A stretch of DNA of 64,000 nucleotides from an uncultured Bacilli bacterium (GCA_910587325.1 CAJUKB010000004.1:18045-82044); one strand, 5' to 3'; positions 34,302 to 43,741 are shown, numbered from the stretch's first letter. Made by a program: numbers and translations. Notes: generated by a model from the letters alone, not told the origin.

Positions 34302-35869
34302 TATTTAACCTCCTCAAGTAAATTTGAAATATCTTTTGCTTCATAATTTATAGTGAAAATTTTTCCATTTTCTAGATCCAAGTCATATCCATATGTTATT
34401 AATTTTTCGTTATTTCTTACAATTATATAATCTGTTTCTTGTTTTTTTATAAAATCCATAAAAATTTCGTCTGTAACATAATTAATATATACATAAGTGT
34501 TAAAATATTTTGTGGTAAAAGGATACAAATAATATCTTAAATGATTATAATATAAATAACCTGTATCTTCTGTATCCAAGTATATGTACTTACAAGAATC
34601 TTTTAAACACTTCATTTTATCTTTAACATTGTTAGCAATTTTACATGCTCCTTGGCAATGATGAATATACTTCTCCCCATTTTCAACGTTTTTATAGATT
34701 TTTGGAATATAAGAAACAGATAAAATGAAAATTAACAATATGCTTACATAAACGGGAATTTTTTTTATTTTAGCCCAATCTTCTTTTATTAAATTATATA
34801 CTTTCGTAAAGTTGATTTGATTAATAACCACATCAATGATATAAGAAATGATAATTAACATTACTATAAGAAAAAGATATCCTACCCAGTTTGAACTTTT
34901 GATTATGTTAGAAACTAGACTGCTGTTGTTCACAAGATTATTAAGAATTAAAAGATGCCATATTAATAATGCATAAGAATGTTCTGCCAAAAAAGATAGA
35001 ACATTTGATACTCTTTTTGATTTAAAATTGATTTTATTTATAAAGAAAACAAATAAAGCCACCAATATATCTAAAATGTAAAAATAAAATAATCCTTTTT
35101 TAGACATACTATAGATTTGGGCACTCCAAAAATCAAAACTATTACTTCCGACAAAAATAATAAAAACTATACCCATTAAAATTAAAGTCGATAAGAATAT
35201 ATTCCAACAATTATTTAATTTGTTTTTATGTTCATATTTAGAAATCAGCATTCCCAAAATAAAAATATCTAGAGTTGTGAATAACTGTCTTCCATATATA
35301 AAATAGTAGGAAGTATCTAAATTATTTTGAGGCAAAATGACAAAATATAGTAACCATTTTAGCCCTAAAGATATAAATAATGAGAAAATATATGAGAGTA
35401 TTGGAAATTTATCTACTGTTTTTTTTAAAATTGGGGCTAGCAAATAAAATTGAAAAACTATCCCTATTATCCACAAAATACTATTTATAGAACTATGGCA
35501 AGTATAAAATAAGTTATGAAAAAAGAAAAAATGAGAAATTAGATTCAAAAAATAGTCTTTACCTATATATATTGTAGCGGAAGTAAACAAAAGACAAATT
35601 ATTAAAGAAATATAATAATGGGGGGCTAATTTTTTTAACTGCTTTTTTAAGTAATCTATATAATTATTTTCTTTTTTAGATAAACTTTTATAAATGGCAT
35701 ACCCACATGTAAAAAAGAAAATAGTAGTTCCTAATTCTTCTCCAAATTTAATAAAATTGGTCAAATATAAATTGCTAAAAACCATATGAGTTACTTTATA
35801 TATATTGGAAACTGCTATCATCAAAACAGATATAGCCATTAAATAATTTATATTTTTATTACTCTTCAC
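34301..35869 (-). CDS. Acyltransferase family 3-like membrane protein with C-terminal soluble domain
   Basis: The 522-residue protein carries about 10 membrane segments. The early FGEELGTTIFFFTCGYAIYKS resembles the membrane core of acyltransferase-3 proteins (compare VGIFFILSGY in the paralogue at 21966), although the usual N-terminal His is not obvious. After the last helix a soluble part of about 130 residues (IYKNVENGEKYIHHCQGACKIANNV split over 390-410, with four Cys) extends to the end. The likely start is GTG at 35867-35869, with AAGGAAG 7 nt upstream. It is coupled to the GT-C-like gene downstream. Whether it O-acylates a glycan is inferred from its location. Confidence 0.7.
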   Translation of the reverse strand: MKSNKNINYLMAISVLMIAVSNIYKVTHMVFSNLYLTNFIKFGEELGTTIFFFTCGYAIYKSLSKKENNYIDYLKKQLKKLAPHYYISLIICLLFTSATIYIGKDYFLNLISHFFFFHNLFYTCHSSINSILWIIGIVFQFYLLAPILKKTVDKFPILSYIFSLFISLGLKWLLYFVILPQNNLDTSYYFIYGRQLFTTLDIFILGMLISKYEHKNKLNNCWNIFLSTLILMGIVFIIFVGSNSFDFWSAQIYSMSKKGLFYFYILDILVALFVFFINKINFKSKRVSNVLSFLAEHSYALLIWHLLILNNLVNNSSLVSNIIKSSNWVGYLFLIVMLIIISYIIDVVINQINFTKVYNLIKEDWAKIKKIPVYVSILLIFILSVSYIPKIYKNVENGEKYIHHCQGACKIANNVKDKMKCLKDSCKYIYLDTEDTGYLYYNHLRYYLYPFTTKYFNTYVYINYVTDEIFMDFIKKQETDYIIVRNNEKLITYGYDLDLENGKIFTINYEAKDISNLLEEVK

Positions 35870-35907
35870 ACTACCACTTCCTTTATATTTATCATCTAAT
35901 TATTTCC

Positions 35908-37788
35908 TCATTCTATATCCCACACTTTTTTTAGAAATTTATATCTCTCTTGTATCAATTTCTTTTGGTGTTTGTCAAATTTTATCTTGCTATCTAAATA
36001 TTCATGCATACTTTGAATTTCTTTTAAGTGTTGTTCTTTTTTTGTGGTTGACGTAACATTACTTCCATGCACTCGATAATAATTTAATTGTTTATAAGTA
36101 TATTTAACACTACCATGAAACATTAAATTAGCATAAATGTACCAATCCCCTACTTGTTTGTATTGGCTTGCTTCTTTAAAGAAATCATAATCACCATTTC
36201 TTATAATACAAGAAGAAACATTGGCAATGGTAGTATTTAAAAAGGCATAATCTTCTAATTCTTTTACGCCATCATTTACAAAACTTTTATTGAAATGACC
36301 AGAATGCTGAATATCAATTTCTTTTACTACACTTCCTTGATAGACTTTTCCATCTACATCTATAAAAGAAGTATCTGCATATGAAATTACAATGTCTTTT
36401 GTCAATCCTTTTTGTAAAAATTGAAGTAATTTTTTATTACAATAATCGTCTGCTTCTGCAATCCAGACGTAATCTCCTGTTGCTTCTTTAAAACCTTTAT
36501 ACCATTGTTTAAAAGCAGATCCACTATTTTTCTCATTAAAAACCGTTTTCATTTTTATATAAGGCGAAATTATTTTTTCTAGGATTTTAATTGTTTTTTC
36601 GCTATCATCTTTTGAACAATCATCGAGTAAAATAATTTCATGAATTTTACAAGTTTGGTTTAATATACTGTACATTCTTTGAAATAAAAATTTACTATAA
36701 TTATAGTTTGGAATGACAACACTTATTTTGAATTTAGAGTGTTTACTTGCATTTCTTTTGGCTAATTCTTCTATGTCTTTTTCTGTTATATTTTCCTTAA
36801 TTACTTCTTTGGTAAAATGGTTTCTATAAAATTGATAAAAAGAAATCAAGAAGTTAGCAAAGAAGATAAAGCCACTACTTGTACTTTTTACTAAAGCCTT
36901 ATAATAAAGTTGATGTTTGAATCCTTGTAGACTGATAAATTCTAAAAGGTATTTATTGTTTGCAATATCATATTGTTTTGCTAAGTGTGAATACTCTTTT
37001 AATAGTTTATAACGTTTTATTCTCTTTTTTTCTTTTGACAAAACAAATAGTAATAGCAAAATAATCTGATTAAAAATGATAACTTCTCTAAATTCTTTCT
37101 TTTTTATTTTTTGGAAAGCTAGAGAAACGGTTTTAAAAATATCAAATCTTTTTCGTTCAATACTTGAATTCTGAATGGAACTTTCCCTTTGCATGTAATT
37201 ATAATAAACTTCATCTGTGTATTTGACATTTTTTGCATTTGCAAGTAGTGGCAAAATTACGGCGACATCTTCATTAATAATATCTTTTGGATAACGCATA
37301 TTTCCAAATAATTCTTTTTTAAATAATTTATTGCAAGCACTTGCCGCAAGCCCGTTGTTTATTATGTTGATAATTTGATTGTCTTTTGTTCCACATTTTA
37401 CTAAATTGTTTCCTTTTTCATAAACTAAGTTGATATCACATACAACTATATCTGATTCTTTTATATGAGTCGCTAGTACTTTATAATAATCTTTATCTAT
37501 ATAATCGTCACTATCAATAAATCCTATATAGTCTCCTGTTGCTAAATCTAGTGCTTTATTTCTAGAACTGGCAAGTCCAATGTTTTGGTCATTTTTTAAA
37601 ACTATAATTCTTTTATCTTTTTTCGCATACTTTTCTATTACTTTTAATGAACCATCTTTAGAACAATCGTCTACTAAAATAATTTCTAGATTTTGGTAAG
37701 TTTGGTTTATTACAGAATCCAAACATTTTTCTAAATATTTTTCCGTATTGTAAACCGAAATGATAATTGAAATTTTATGACGTTCCAT
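35908..37788 (-). CDS. Tandem GT2-GT2 glycosyltransferase
   Basis: Two GT2 domains occur in one 626-residue chain. The first, residues 1-225, reads KISIIISVYNTEKYLEKCL, ILVDDCSKDGSL near 38 and FIDSDDYIDKDYY near 90. The second, from about 352, reads KISVVIPNYNYSKFLFQRM, LLDDCSKDDSEKT near 390 and WIAEADDYCNKKLL near 440, ending in a domain with VGDWYIYANLMFHG. A helical linker (225-350) contains no recognised motif. It is positioned next to a third GT2 gene (stop-to-start 1 nt). Two domains in one chain suggests addition of two sugars in series, or a processive heteropolymer activity. Confidence 0.9.
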   Translation of the reverse strand: MERHKISIIISVYNTEKYLEKCLDSVINQTYQNLEIILVDDCSKDGSLKVIEKYAKKDKRIIVLKNDQNIGLASSRNKALDLATGDYIGFIDSDDYIDKDYYKVLATHIKESDIVVCDINLVYEKGNNLVKCGTKDNQIINIINNGLAASACNKLFKKELFGNMRYPKDIINEDVAVILPLLANAKNVKYTDEVYYNYMQRESSIQNSSIERKRFDIFKTVSLAFQKIKKKEFREVIIFNQIILLLLFVLSKEKKRIKRYKLLKEYSHLAKQYDIANNKYLLEFISLQGFKHQLYYKALVKSTSSGFIFFANFLISFYQFYRNHFTKEVIKENITEKDIEELAKRNASKHSKFKISVVIPNYNYSKFLFQRMYSILNQTCKIHEIILLDDCSKDDSEKTIKILEKIISPYIKMKTVFNEKNSGSAFKQWYKGFKEATGDYVWIAEADDYCNKKLLQFLQKGLTKDIVISYADTSFIDVDGKVYQGSVVKEIDIQHSGHFNKSFVNDGVKELEDYAFLNTTIANVSSCIIRNGDYDFFKEASQYKQVGDWYIYANLMFHGSVKYTYKQLNYYRVHGSNVTSTTKKEQHLKEIQSMHEYLDSKIKFDKHQKKLIQERYKFLKKVWDIE

Positions 37789-37789
37789 T

Positions 37790-38629
37790 CTATTCTCCTT
37801 CTCTCATGTATTTTTCTAATAGGATTAACGATTTTAGTCTTTCTTGTTCACGAAATAATTTTTTTTCACGTTTGCTTTTTAACGTTGCTTTTAGGGAAGC
37901 ACCTTCTTTATGATAAACTTCTAAATTTGGATCATAAACGCTGATTAAATTATCTTTTTTTATTCTCTCGTATAAAAAATCTTCTTCATGGTATAAGAAA
38001 GTTTCTTTATAAAAAGGCTCTTTGTATTTTTCTAAATATTTTTTTGAGAATATGAGAGCACAACCATGAAGAGGCACTTGTTCTTGTAAATATTTCCCAT
38101 TTGTCATTTTCACTGGTTTTTTAATTACATGTTTTAGTGTAATATACATTTTTAAAAGAGAAGTTAATAAATCATTTTCATATATTTTGATTAGTTTTCT
38201 AGTGTAGGTGATTTCTTTTAAGACCACTTCTCTACTTTCTAGAGCAGGAAATGGATTGCAAGAATCTCCTGGAGAAATAATTTTTCCTCCTAACATATCA
38301 AATTGATATTTCTTGTAATCTTCTTTTATAATGTCAATAAAATTTTCTTGGTTAATCACGATATCGTTGTTGATAACTACCACAAATTTGGCGTCATATT
38401 TTTCTTTAGCAAGAAGAATTCCTTGATTGTTTGCTTTGGCAAAACCTAGATTTTCTTCTAGTAAAAGTAAATCATTGACTTCTTTTTCTAAATTTTTGGA
38501 TTCTTCTTCATTTAAAGTATGGTTATCCACAACAATAATTTTTTTTCTTCCTTTTAATTTTTTAATGGAAGCAATACATTCTTTTGTATCGCTAAGATTG
38601 TTGTAATGTAAAATGACAAATGTTATCAA
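37790..38629 (-). CDS. GT2 glycosyltransferase, rhamnosyltransferase-like
   Basis: The 279-residue enzyme has the rhamnosyltransferase-type GT2 pattern: FVILHYNNLSDTKECIASI at the start, VVDNHTLNEEESKNL near 35, VINNDIVINQENF near 88, and GCALIFSKKYLEKY then YHEEDFLYERI in the acceptor half. The likely start codon is TTG at 38627-38629, as AGGAGG lies 7 nt upstream and no ATG is near. It is coupled to the ABC permease gene (2-nt gap) on one side and to the tandem GT2 gene on the other. Confidence 0.9.
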   Translation of the reverse strand: MITFVILHYNNLSDTKECIASIKKLKGRKKIIVVDNHTLNEEESKNLEKEVNDLLLLEENLGFAKANNQGILLAKEKYDAKFVVVINNDIVINQENFIDIIKEDYKKYQFDMLGGKIISPGDSCNPFPALESREVVLKEITYTRKLIKIYENDLLTSLLKMYITLKHVIKKPVKMTNGKYLQEQVPLHGCALIFSKKYLEKYKEPFYKETFLYHEEDFLYERIKKDNLISVYDPNLEVYHKEGASLKATLKSKREKKLFREQERLKSLILLEKYMREGE

Positions 38630-38631
38630 AA

Positions 38632-39402
38632 TTAAACCTCCTCTGCAAACCCCTTCGATAACTTTTTAAATATGAAATACCCGATGACACAAAATAGAAG
38701 ACAACCTCCTATTAAAACCGCTAGCGATATTATATCAGGCATTTGTTTATAAAAGAAGATATCTCGATAAGAATTTATAATCGTCCCCATCGGATTTAAT
38801 TTAATTAAGGTAGCAATTGGTGTTCCTGCAAACATTTCAGGAGAATATAAAATGGGAGTTGCGTAAAATAGCATATTTACAACAAAGTTGATAATGTACT
38901 CTAAGTCTCTTATATAAATATCAATGGCACTTGTAATAAAAACAATTCCTAAAGAAAATAAAAATTGAGCAAGAACAACTACAGGAAGTAATAGAATGTA
39001 AGGGCTAAAACCTATACCAGAGCAAATAAGAAAAATACCAATAATTAAACAAGAAATTAAGAAATTAATCATTCCACTTGTTACTACCGAAATAGGTAGA
39101 ATTTCTCTTGGAAAGTATACTTTTTTTATAATCCCCGCATTTCCTAAAACGGTTGTTGTTCCAAGGGCAATCGAATTTGTAAACCATGTCCAGGGAAGAA
39201 TTCCAATAATAATAAATGTTACATAGTGTGGCTCTGTACTTTTTAAAATAAAGGGGAAAACAATTGCATAGACAAGTGTCATTAAAAGTGGGTTTACAAA
39301 AGACCATAAAATTCCTAAAAAGGAACCCTTGTATTTGCCACGAATTTCTTTTTTCACGTTTGTTTTTAAAAGTTCTCGATAGTTATATAATTCTTTAATC
39401 AT
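38632..39402 (-). CDS. ABC-2 type polysaccharide/teichoic acid exporter, permease subunit (TagG/Wzm-like)
   Basis: The protein has six membrane helices and the typical N-terminal amphipathic start YRELLKTNVKKEIRGKYKGS, then LGILWSFVNPLLMTLVYAIV, and LPWTWFTNSIALGTTTVLG. These are shared by TagG/Wzm permeases that export lipid-linked polysaccharides. The ATP-binding partner precedes it, and the two genes overlap by a few nt. The ORF can be opened from GTG at 39411, but ATG at 39402 (MIKELYNYRELL) is the more likely start, being the common family start with an AAGGTG element upstream. The product is 256 residues from this start. It forms one of two export routes in the window. Confidence 0.93.
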   Translation of the reverse strand: MIKELYNYRELLKTNVKKEIRGKYKGSFLGILWSFVNPLLMTLVYAIVFPFILKSTEPHYVTFIIIGILPWTWFTNSIALGTTTVLGNAGIIKKVYFPREILPISVVTSGMINFLISCLIIGIFLICSGIGFSPYILLLPVVVLAQFLFSLGIVFITSAIDIYIRDLEYIINFVVNMLFYATPILYSPEMFAGTPIATLIKLNPMGTIINSYRDIFFYKQMPDIISLAVLIGGCLLFCVIGYFIFKKLSKGFAEEV

Positions 39403-39403
39403 C

Positions 39404-40132
39404 TTAACCACACACCTTCATGTATTCGTCAATCACGTTTTCATTTCCATCCATTTTGATTTTTCCTTCATGAATCCATACAAAACGCGTACATAATTTT
39501 TTTATAGACTCTAAACTATGGCTTACGATTACAATTGTTTTGTTACTATTTTTTAGTTCTTCTAATTTAGAAAAACACTTTTCTTGAAAATGAGCATCTC
39601 CTACGGCTAGGATTTCGTCAATTAAAAGTATTTCTGCATCTACATTAATGGCAACAGAAAACGCAAGTCGCATGTACATTCCTGATGAATAAGTACGAAT
39701 AGGACTATCAATAAATTCTTTAAGTTCTGAAAATTCGATAATATCTTCTAAACGTTTGTCTATTTCTTGTTTCGTTAAGCCAAATATAGCAGCATTAAAG
39801 TAAATATTTTCACGACCTGTAAAATCTGGATGAAACCCTGCCCCTAATTCTAGTAAAGAGGTTAACTTTCCTTCTGTTGTTATTTTTCCTCTTGTAGGAT
39901 AAATAATTTTCGTCATTAGTTTTAAAAGAGTTGATTTTCCACTACCATTGACGCCAATTAAGGCTACTGTTTCTCCTTTTTTGATATCTAAAGAAACATT
40001 TTCTAATACCGTATGAACATCCGCTTTTTTCTTATTCCAAAATACAAGTCTTTCTTTTAATGTGCTTGGTTTGTCATAGTAAAGTTTAAAGTTTTTTGTT
40101 ACATCTTTTACAACAATTGCATTTTTAGGCAT
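39404..40132 (-). CDS. ABC transporter ATP-binding subunit (TagH/Wzt-like) for polysaccharide export
   Basis: The 242-residue ATPase carries Walker A GVNGSGKST near residue 60, the ABC signature YSSGMYMRLAFSVA near 142 and Walker B ILLIDEIL near 162, with LELGAGFHPDFTGRENIY, the family-specific feature of TagH/Wzt proteins. There is no long C-terminal carbohydrate-binding domain of the Wzt kind, so recognition of a capped chain end is unlikely here. Start: AGGAGG is positioned 8 nt before the ATG. It pairs with the permease encoded right after it. Confidence 0.95.
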   Translation of the reverse strand: MPKNAIVVKDVTKNFKLYYDKPSTLKERLVFWNKKKADVHTVLENVSLDIKKGETVALIGVNGSGKSTLLKLMTKIIYPTRGKITTEGKLTSLLELGAGFHPDFTGRENIYFNAAIFGLTKQEIDKRLEDIIEFSELKEFIDSPIRTYSSGMYMRLAFSVAINVDAEILLIDEILAVGDAHFQEKCFSKLEELKNSNKTIVIVSHSLESIKKLCTRFVWIHEGKIKMDGNENVIDEYMKVCG

Positions 40133-40181
40133 GTCCTTACCTCCTAACTCTTCTATATAAGAATACCATTAATTTTTTAAT

Positions 40182-41336
40182 TTACCAAATTTTTTTGTAA
40201 CTCTCTACTACTAGTTTCCATGTATATTCTTTTTTTATTCTATCTTTGGCAAGATTCTCATATTTTTTGATTGTTTTGTCATCAAATTTTTCTACTTTTT
40301 CAATCTGTCTTTTTAAGTCTCCTTTTTGTTTGCTGAAATAGAAAGAAGACATCATACCAACTTCTACATTGTAAATTGCATTAAATAAAATATTTAATTT
40401 TGTGCTTGCTAGTGCTTCTAAAAGAGAAGGATTTGTTCCTCCTGCACTATGTCCATGAATATAAGCATAAGCATTTCGTCTTATGTAAAGAAGCGTTGCA
40501 TGATCGTAAACGGAACCAATAAATTTAATTCTTGCATCACTCGAAAAGCACGTTTTCTTTTCTAGTTCTTTATAAAACTTATTTTCTTCTACATTGGATA
40601 CAATGACTAAATCCCTTTTAGTATCGCTACTCATGAACTCTTTTATCATAAGTTCATAGTTATTTTCTGGTACAAATCGCCCGACAATTAGATAATAGTT
40701 ATTTTCACTTATTTGATATTTTTTATACAATTCTTTAACAATATTTGTTTTACACTCTTTTTCATTTAAATAGGCCCCGTAAGGAATAAAATAAGATGGT
40801 TTATGAAACTTTTTATATTTTGTATCTATGTATTCTTTAATCGCTTTTGAATCACTTATTATTCCATCACTGTGCTTAACCATACAGTATTCACTTATTT
40901 TAAAACACTTTTTTATCCACCATGCCCATTTATCACGCATCCATTCAAGTCCATCAGGATTTAAATAAATTTTGATTCCTTTCTTTTTTAATGGACGTAC
41001 TAAAAAAGGATAAAACGGCCCCATACGACAACCCAGTACGTAAACCATTGAATTTTCTAAATTATTTTTTTTAATGTATTTTTTCATTCGTTTTAATGCT
41101 ACTATTGCATAGATAAACATGGTTACAAATCCAACTTTAGGGGAATAGACTTGCAAACAAGAAACCTGATCTTTTTCGATTATTTTTTTATTCTCTTTTT
41201 TATTGTGAGTCAGTTCTGGAACATGAAACTTGGTATTTTTATCACAATAGTTTTCTATTAAATTGGTTACAAAGGTTTCCCAACCCCCGTAATTAGATTT
41301 GTATCCACGTGCTCCAATTATTATAATATTTTTCAT
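40182..41336 (-). CDS. Glycosyltransferase with DUF1972 N-terminal domain (GT4, rhamnosyltransferase-like)
   Basis: The 384-residue protein (from ATG 41336) starts MKNIIIIGARGYKSNYGGWE, the DUF1972 signature found in rhamnosyltransferases such as Cps2T/RgpA-like enzymes. Its C-terminal half is a GT4 domain with IVGRFVPENNYELMI near 215 and GHSAGGTNPSLLEALAST near 300. The frame can be opened at 41360, but AAAGAGGA is 7 nt before 41336 and the family start matches, so 41336 is preferred. It is the first gene of a unit with the ABC exporter and several GT2 enzymes. The G-tract element at 41379-41409 lies 43 nt upstream. Confidence 0.9.
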   Translation of the reverse strand: MKNIIIIGARGYKSNYGGWETFVTNLIENYCDKNTKFHVPELTHNKKENKKIIEKDQVSCLQVYSPKVGFVTMFIYAIVALKRMKKYIKKNNLENSMVYVLGCRMGPFYPFLVRPLKKKGIKIYLNPDGLEWMRDKWAWWIKKCFKISEYCMVKHSDGIISDSKAIKEYIDTKYKKFHKPSYFIPYGAYLNEKECKTNIVKELYKKYQISENNYYLIVGRFVPENNYELMIKEFMSSDTKRDLVIVSNVEENKFYKELEKKTCFSSDARIKFIGSVYDHATLLYIRRNAYAYIHGHSAGGTNPSLLEALASTKLNILFNAIYNVEVGMMSSFYFSKQKGDLKRQIEKVEKFDDKTIKKYENLAKDRIKKEYTWKLVVESYKKIW

Positions 41337-41347
41337 AGTTTTCCTCT

Positions 41348-42271
41348 TTAATAATTCCATTTTATTTTATTAAAGCAATTTATACCCCCCCCCCGTTTGA
41401 ATTTGTTATAGAGATTACGAATTTTACTAATGTATGTCCAACTTTTGCTATTTAATATTTGTTTTAAAGAATCATGAGATTTAGTCAATTCATTATTTAA
41501 TTTTTTTATTATTGTTTCTTGTTTTTGATTTTGCATTTTCATATTATTGAAATCTTTTTCTAGTGTCGTTATTTTTTCATTTAGTTCCTTTATGATAACT
41601 TCTTTGCTTTTATTATGTTCGTGGATAAAAAAGTAATCGTTGTTATACCATAAAACATTTATGAATTGTACTTTTTTGTATTTGTGTTTCCAAAGGGAGT
41701 ACATAAAGGAAAGTTGATCTCTTCTACTGTATCGTTTTACCATATTCCACCAACAATTTTGTACTTTTTTAATTTTGCTATTATTAGTTTTAAATGCAAA
41801 AAAATTATTAGCAGTAAGTCCATAATGTTCGGGAAAATTTTCTTTTTTTAAAAATGTCATTTCTTCCTCAATAATCTTTTTATCGTCTTTTTTCCAATCA
41901 ATACATACTATTGCCTCTTCATAAATACAATCTCTATCGGAATGGATAAGAGAAAAAAAGTCGTAATTTTTAAGGTCACATTCTTTTTTAATAAACTCAC
42001 TAACTGGTTTTCTTAATTCTATATTAGCGTCCATATAAATGGCCAAATCATAATTTTTAAAGATTTCTTCACAACCAAGAATTTTGATTTTTCTTTCTAA
42101 TCTAATGAAATCTAAGAGTTCTGGATTATCTAAGGACATAATTTTCCAAGTTTTGCTTTTAATGTTTGGGTTATTTGTAAAACAATAATAATCTATTTCT
42201 TTATCTATATACTTTATTTCTTTTAAGGTATCATAATCTCCAGTTATTGCTGTATATACCATAGTTTTCAT
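41348..42271 (-). CDS. DUF616-type glycosyltransferase domain protein with coiled-coil tail and G-tract coding end
   Basis: Residues 1-200 carry the DUF616 (TOD1/MUCI70-like) pattern: VYTAITGDYDTLKEIKYID, then DYYCFTNNPNIKSKTWKIM, AIYMDANIELRKPVSEF near 90 and GLTANNFFAFKTNN near 150. From about 210 a coiled coil (LNEKITTLEKDFNNMKMQNQ) leads to NSKSWTYISKIRNLYNKF. The last codons include CGG GGG GGG GGT, ten consecutive G at 41385-41394, giving KRGGGIN. A G9 tract would end the protein four residues later, and a G11 tract would end it after RGGGYKLL. The tract also sits over a TATAAA that could be a promoter for the next gene. The catalytic role is inferred. Confidence 0.82.
   Translation of the reverse strand: MKTMVYTAITGDYDTLKEIKYIDKEIDYYCFTNNPNIKSKTWKIMSLDNPELLDFIRLERKIKILGCEEIFKNYDLAIYMDANIELRKPVSEFIKKECDLKNYDFFSLIHSDRDCIYEEAIVCIDWKKDDKKIIEEEMTFLKKENFPEHYGLTANNFFAFKTNNSKIKKVQNCWWNMVKRYSRRDQLSFMYSLWKHKYKKVQFINVLWYNNDYFFIHEHNKSKEVIIKELNEKITTLEKDFNNMKMQNQKQETIIKKLNNELTKSHDSLKQILNSKSWTYISKIRNLYNKFKRGGGINCFNKIKWNY
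41379..41409 (-). promoter_or_regulatory. Ten-G tract next to a -10-like box, inside the end of a coding region
   Basis: Read leftward: ATAACA (41404-41409, 4 of 6 consensus), nine bases, ten G (41385-41394), TATAAA (41379-41384) directly abutting. The 9+10=19-nt arrangement equals that at 8913-8943. The next gene starts at 41336. The -35 is weaker than at the other two sites, so promoter activity is less certain. Confidence 0.45.
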
Positions 42272-42275
42272 ATTT

Positions 42276-43124
42276 TCACCTCTTAATCCATTTTTCTATT
42301 TCTAAACCAAGTAAATAAATATAGTAAAAAATTCTTAATATTAATAGTTTGAAGATATTCATTTTATTTATATATTTTTCATAATAATATTGACTTTTTT
42401 TTAAAATTTTAAACTTTTCTATTCGATTAATATTTTTATCCACACAAGCACTTAAAGCGTGAATAACTGTCACATTGTTATCAACATAAGTCGCATATCC
42501 TTTTTCTTTTAATTTTTTTGCCATAATAATTTCTTCGTAATATAAAAAGGTATTTTCATCAAAATAGCCGATATCTTCTAAAACCGTTTTCTTTATAATG
42601 AAGAAACATCCCTTTACTACATCTACTTTGGTTAAATCTTTTTTATATTCTTCATTTTTGTACGTTAATAAAGACAGTTCAAAACGTCTAAAAAATGGAA
42701 TATTGGCTACAAGTTCTGATAGAAATGTGGGTAATTTCCAACCACGAGAAACACCAGTTGGTTCTTTTATATTGGGAGCAATGACTGCTACGTTGTTTTT
42801 TTCTAAATTTTCAACTAAATTCTTTATTTCTTTTTCTGTTACTATGATATCTGGATTGGAAATAATAATATTATCTACATCATGATTTTTTATTAAATAT
42901 TGAATTCCTACATTATTTCCAGAAGCGTATCCTTTATTTTCTTTTGCTTCCACTATTTTAATTTTGTGATTTTCAAATTGTTTTAATTCTTTTAGTGAAT
43001 TATCAGTGCTTTTATTATCTACTATAATAATAACATCTAGTATTTTATAATTTTTGATTTCTTCTAACATTAATTTTGTATTTTCACTATCATTATAATT
43101 TAGTATAACTATTCCATTTTTCAT
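42276..43124 (-). CDS. GT2 glycosyltransferase, rhamnosyltransferase-like
   Basis: The 282-residue enzyme shows GIVILNYNDSENTKLMLEEI, IIVDNKSTDNSL near 32, IISNPDIIVTEKEI near 90 and GCFFIIKKTVLEDIGYF near 175, then FLYYEEIIMAKKL, the GT2 rhamnosyl/galactofuranosyl-like pattern. It ends with a hydrophobic and basic tail (KLLILRIFYYIYLLGLEIEKWIKR over the last 24 residues), which may dock it at the membrane. It is the first gene of the leftward block 43124-32934 and lies 4 nt before the DUF616 gene. Upstream is the deleted element at 43279-43830; the 43125-43278 stretch shows nothing else clear. Confidence 0.9.
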   Translation of the reverse strand: MKNGIVILNYNDSENTKLMLEEIKNYKILDVIIIVDNKSTDNSLKELKQFENHKIKIVEAKENKGYASGNNVGIQYLIKNHDVDNIIISNPDIIVTEKEIKNLVENLEKNNVAVIAPNIKEPTGVSRGWKLPTFLSELVANIPFFRRFELSLLTYKNEEYKKDLTKVDVVKGCFFIIKKTVLEDIGYFDENTFLYYEEIIMAKKLKEKGYATYVDNNVTVIHALSACVDKNINRIEKFKILKKSQYYYEKYINKMNIFKLLILRIFYYIYLLGLEIEKWIKR

Positions 43125-43461
43125 ATTTTGTTACCCTCTTTATTATTTTATCAAAAGAAGAAAAATCTGTCTATTTGTTTCCTAGAAATATGAATTTCTA
43201 GGAAAGTTTTGACAAAAGAGAATTGTTGTTTTAATACTTCAAATAAAAAAAGCACTAGTAATTATATCTAAAAAATATGGCTCTAGATAATTTAGTGGGA
43301 ATCTAAAATTAAAGATTTCTAAGTAAATAAAAGGGAAAATAGGTATTTTTTAGATTAATTTCAAAACACCTGTTTTTTTATGGAGAATACGCTTTATTTT
43401 TTTGCTTTTCTATCTTTTTTAGTTATTCCACTTATTTTTCCATTCAATATGTACATTACCC

Positions 43462-43662
43462 TTAGTCTAAAAAATCAAAATTTTGATATCCAACTCCAAC
43501 TCTTTTGATTACTTTTATTTTGTTGTTTAATCCTTCTGCAAATCCATTACTAAGTCTTTCATCTATAAATGAATTTACTATTTAAGGTAACCAATTTTCT
43601 ATTGTTTTATTTGCTTCTATCATTTCCTCCATTTCATAAATTTTTACTATTTCTGCCCATTC
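43462..43662 (-). pseudogene. ISL3-family transposase C-terminal remnant
   Basis: Read leftward, the frame encodes EWAEIVKIYEMEEMIEANKT, then after an in-frame stop IVNSFIDERLSNGFAEGLNN, and KIKVIKRVGVGYQNFDFL before further stops. The NGFAEGLNNKIK and GYQNFDFLR-type sequence matches the conserved end of ISL3 transposases. Most of the gene is gone. It has at least two stops, so it is dead. Confidence 0.8.
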
Positions 43663-43710
43663 TCTTCATTCTATTTCTACATACTCGTAATTTGTTGTAT
43701 ATGATACATT

Positions 43711-43741
43711 AAAAAAAAGAGATAACTTTATTCGTTATCTC
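43711..43741 (-). terminator. Intrinsic terminator inside the deleted element
   Basis: Read leftward, GAGATAAC pairs with GTTATCTC across a seven-base loop and is followed by eight T. It would stop transcripts coming from the BCCT/lic operon before they enter the GT2 genes. Confidence 0.7.

Noticed and set aside
35616..35622. Run of six G inside the acyltransferase-3-like gene
   Set aside because: It is only six long, on the opposite strand, and does not adjoin a promoter; it encodes an ordinary Ala-Pro stretch.
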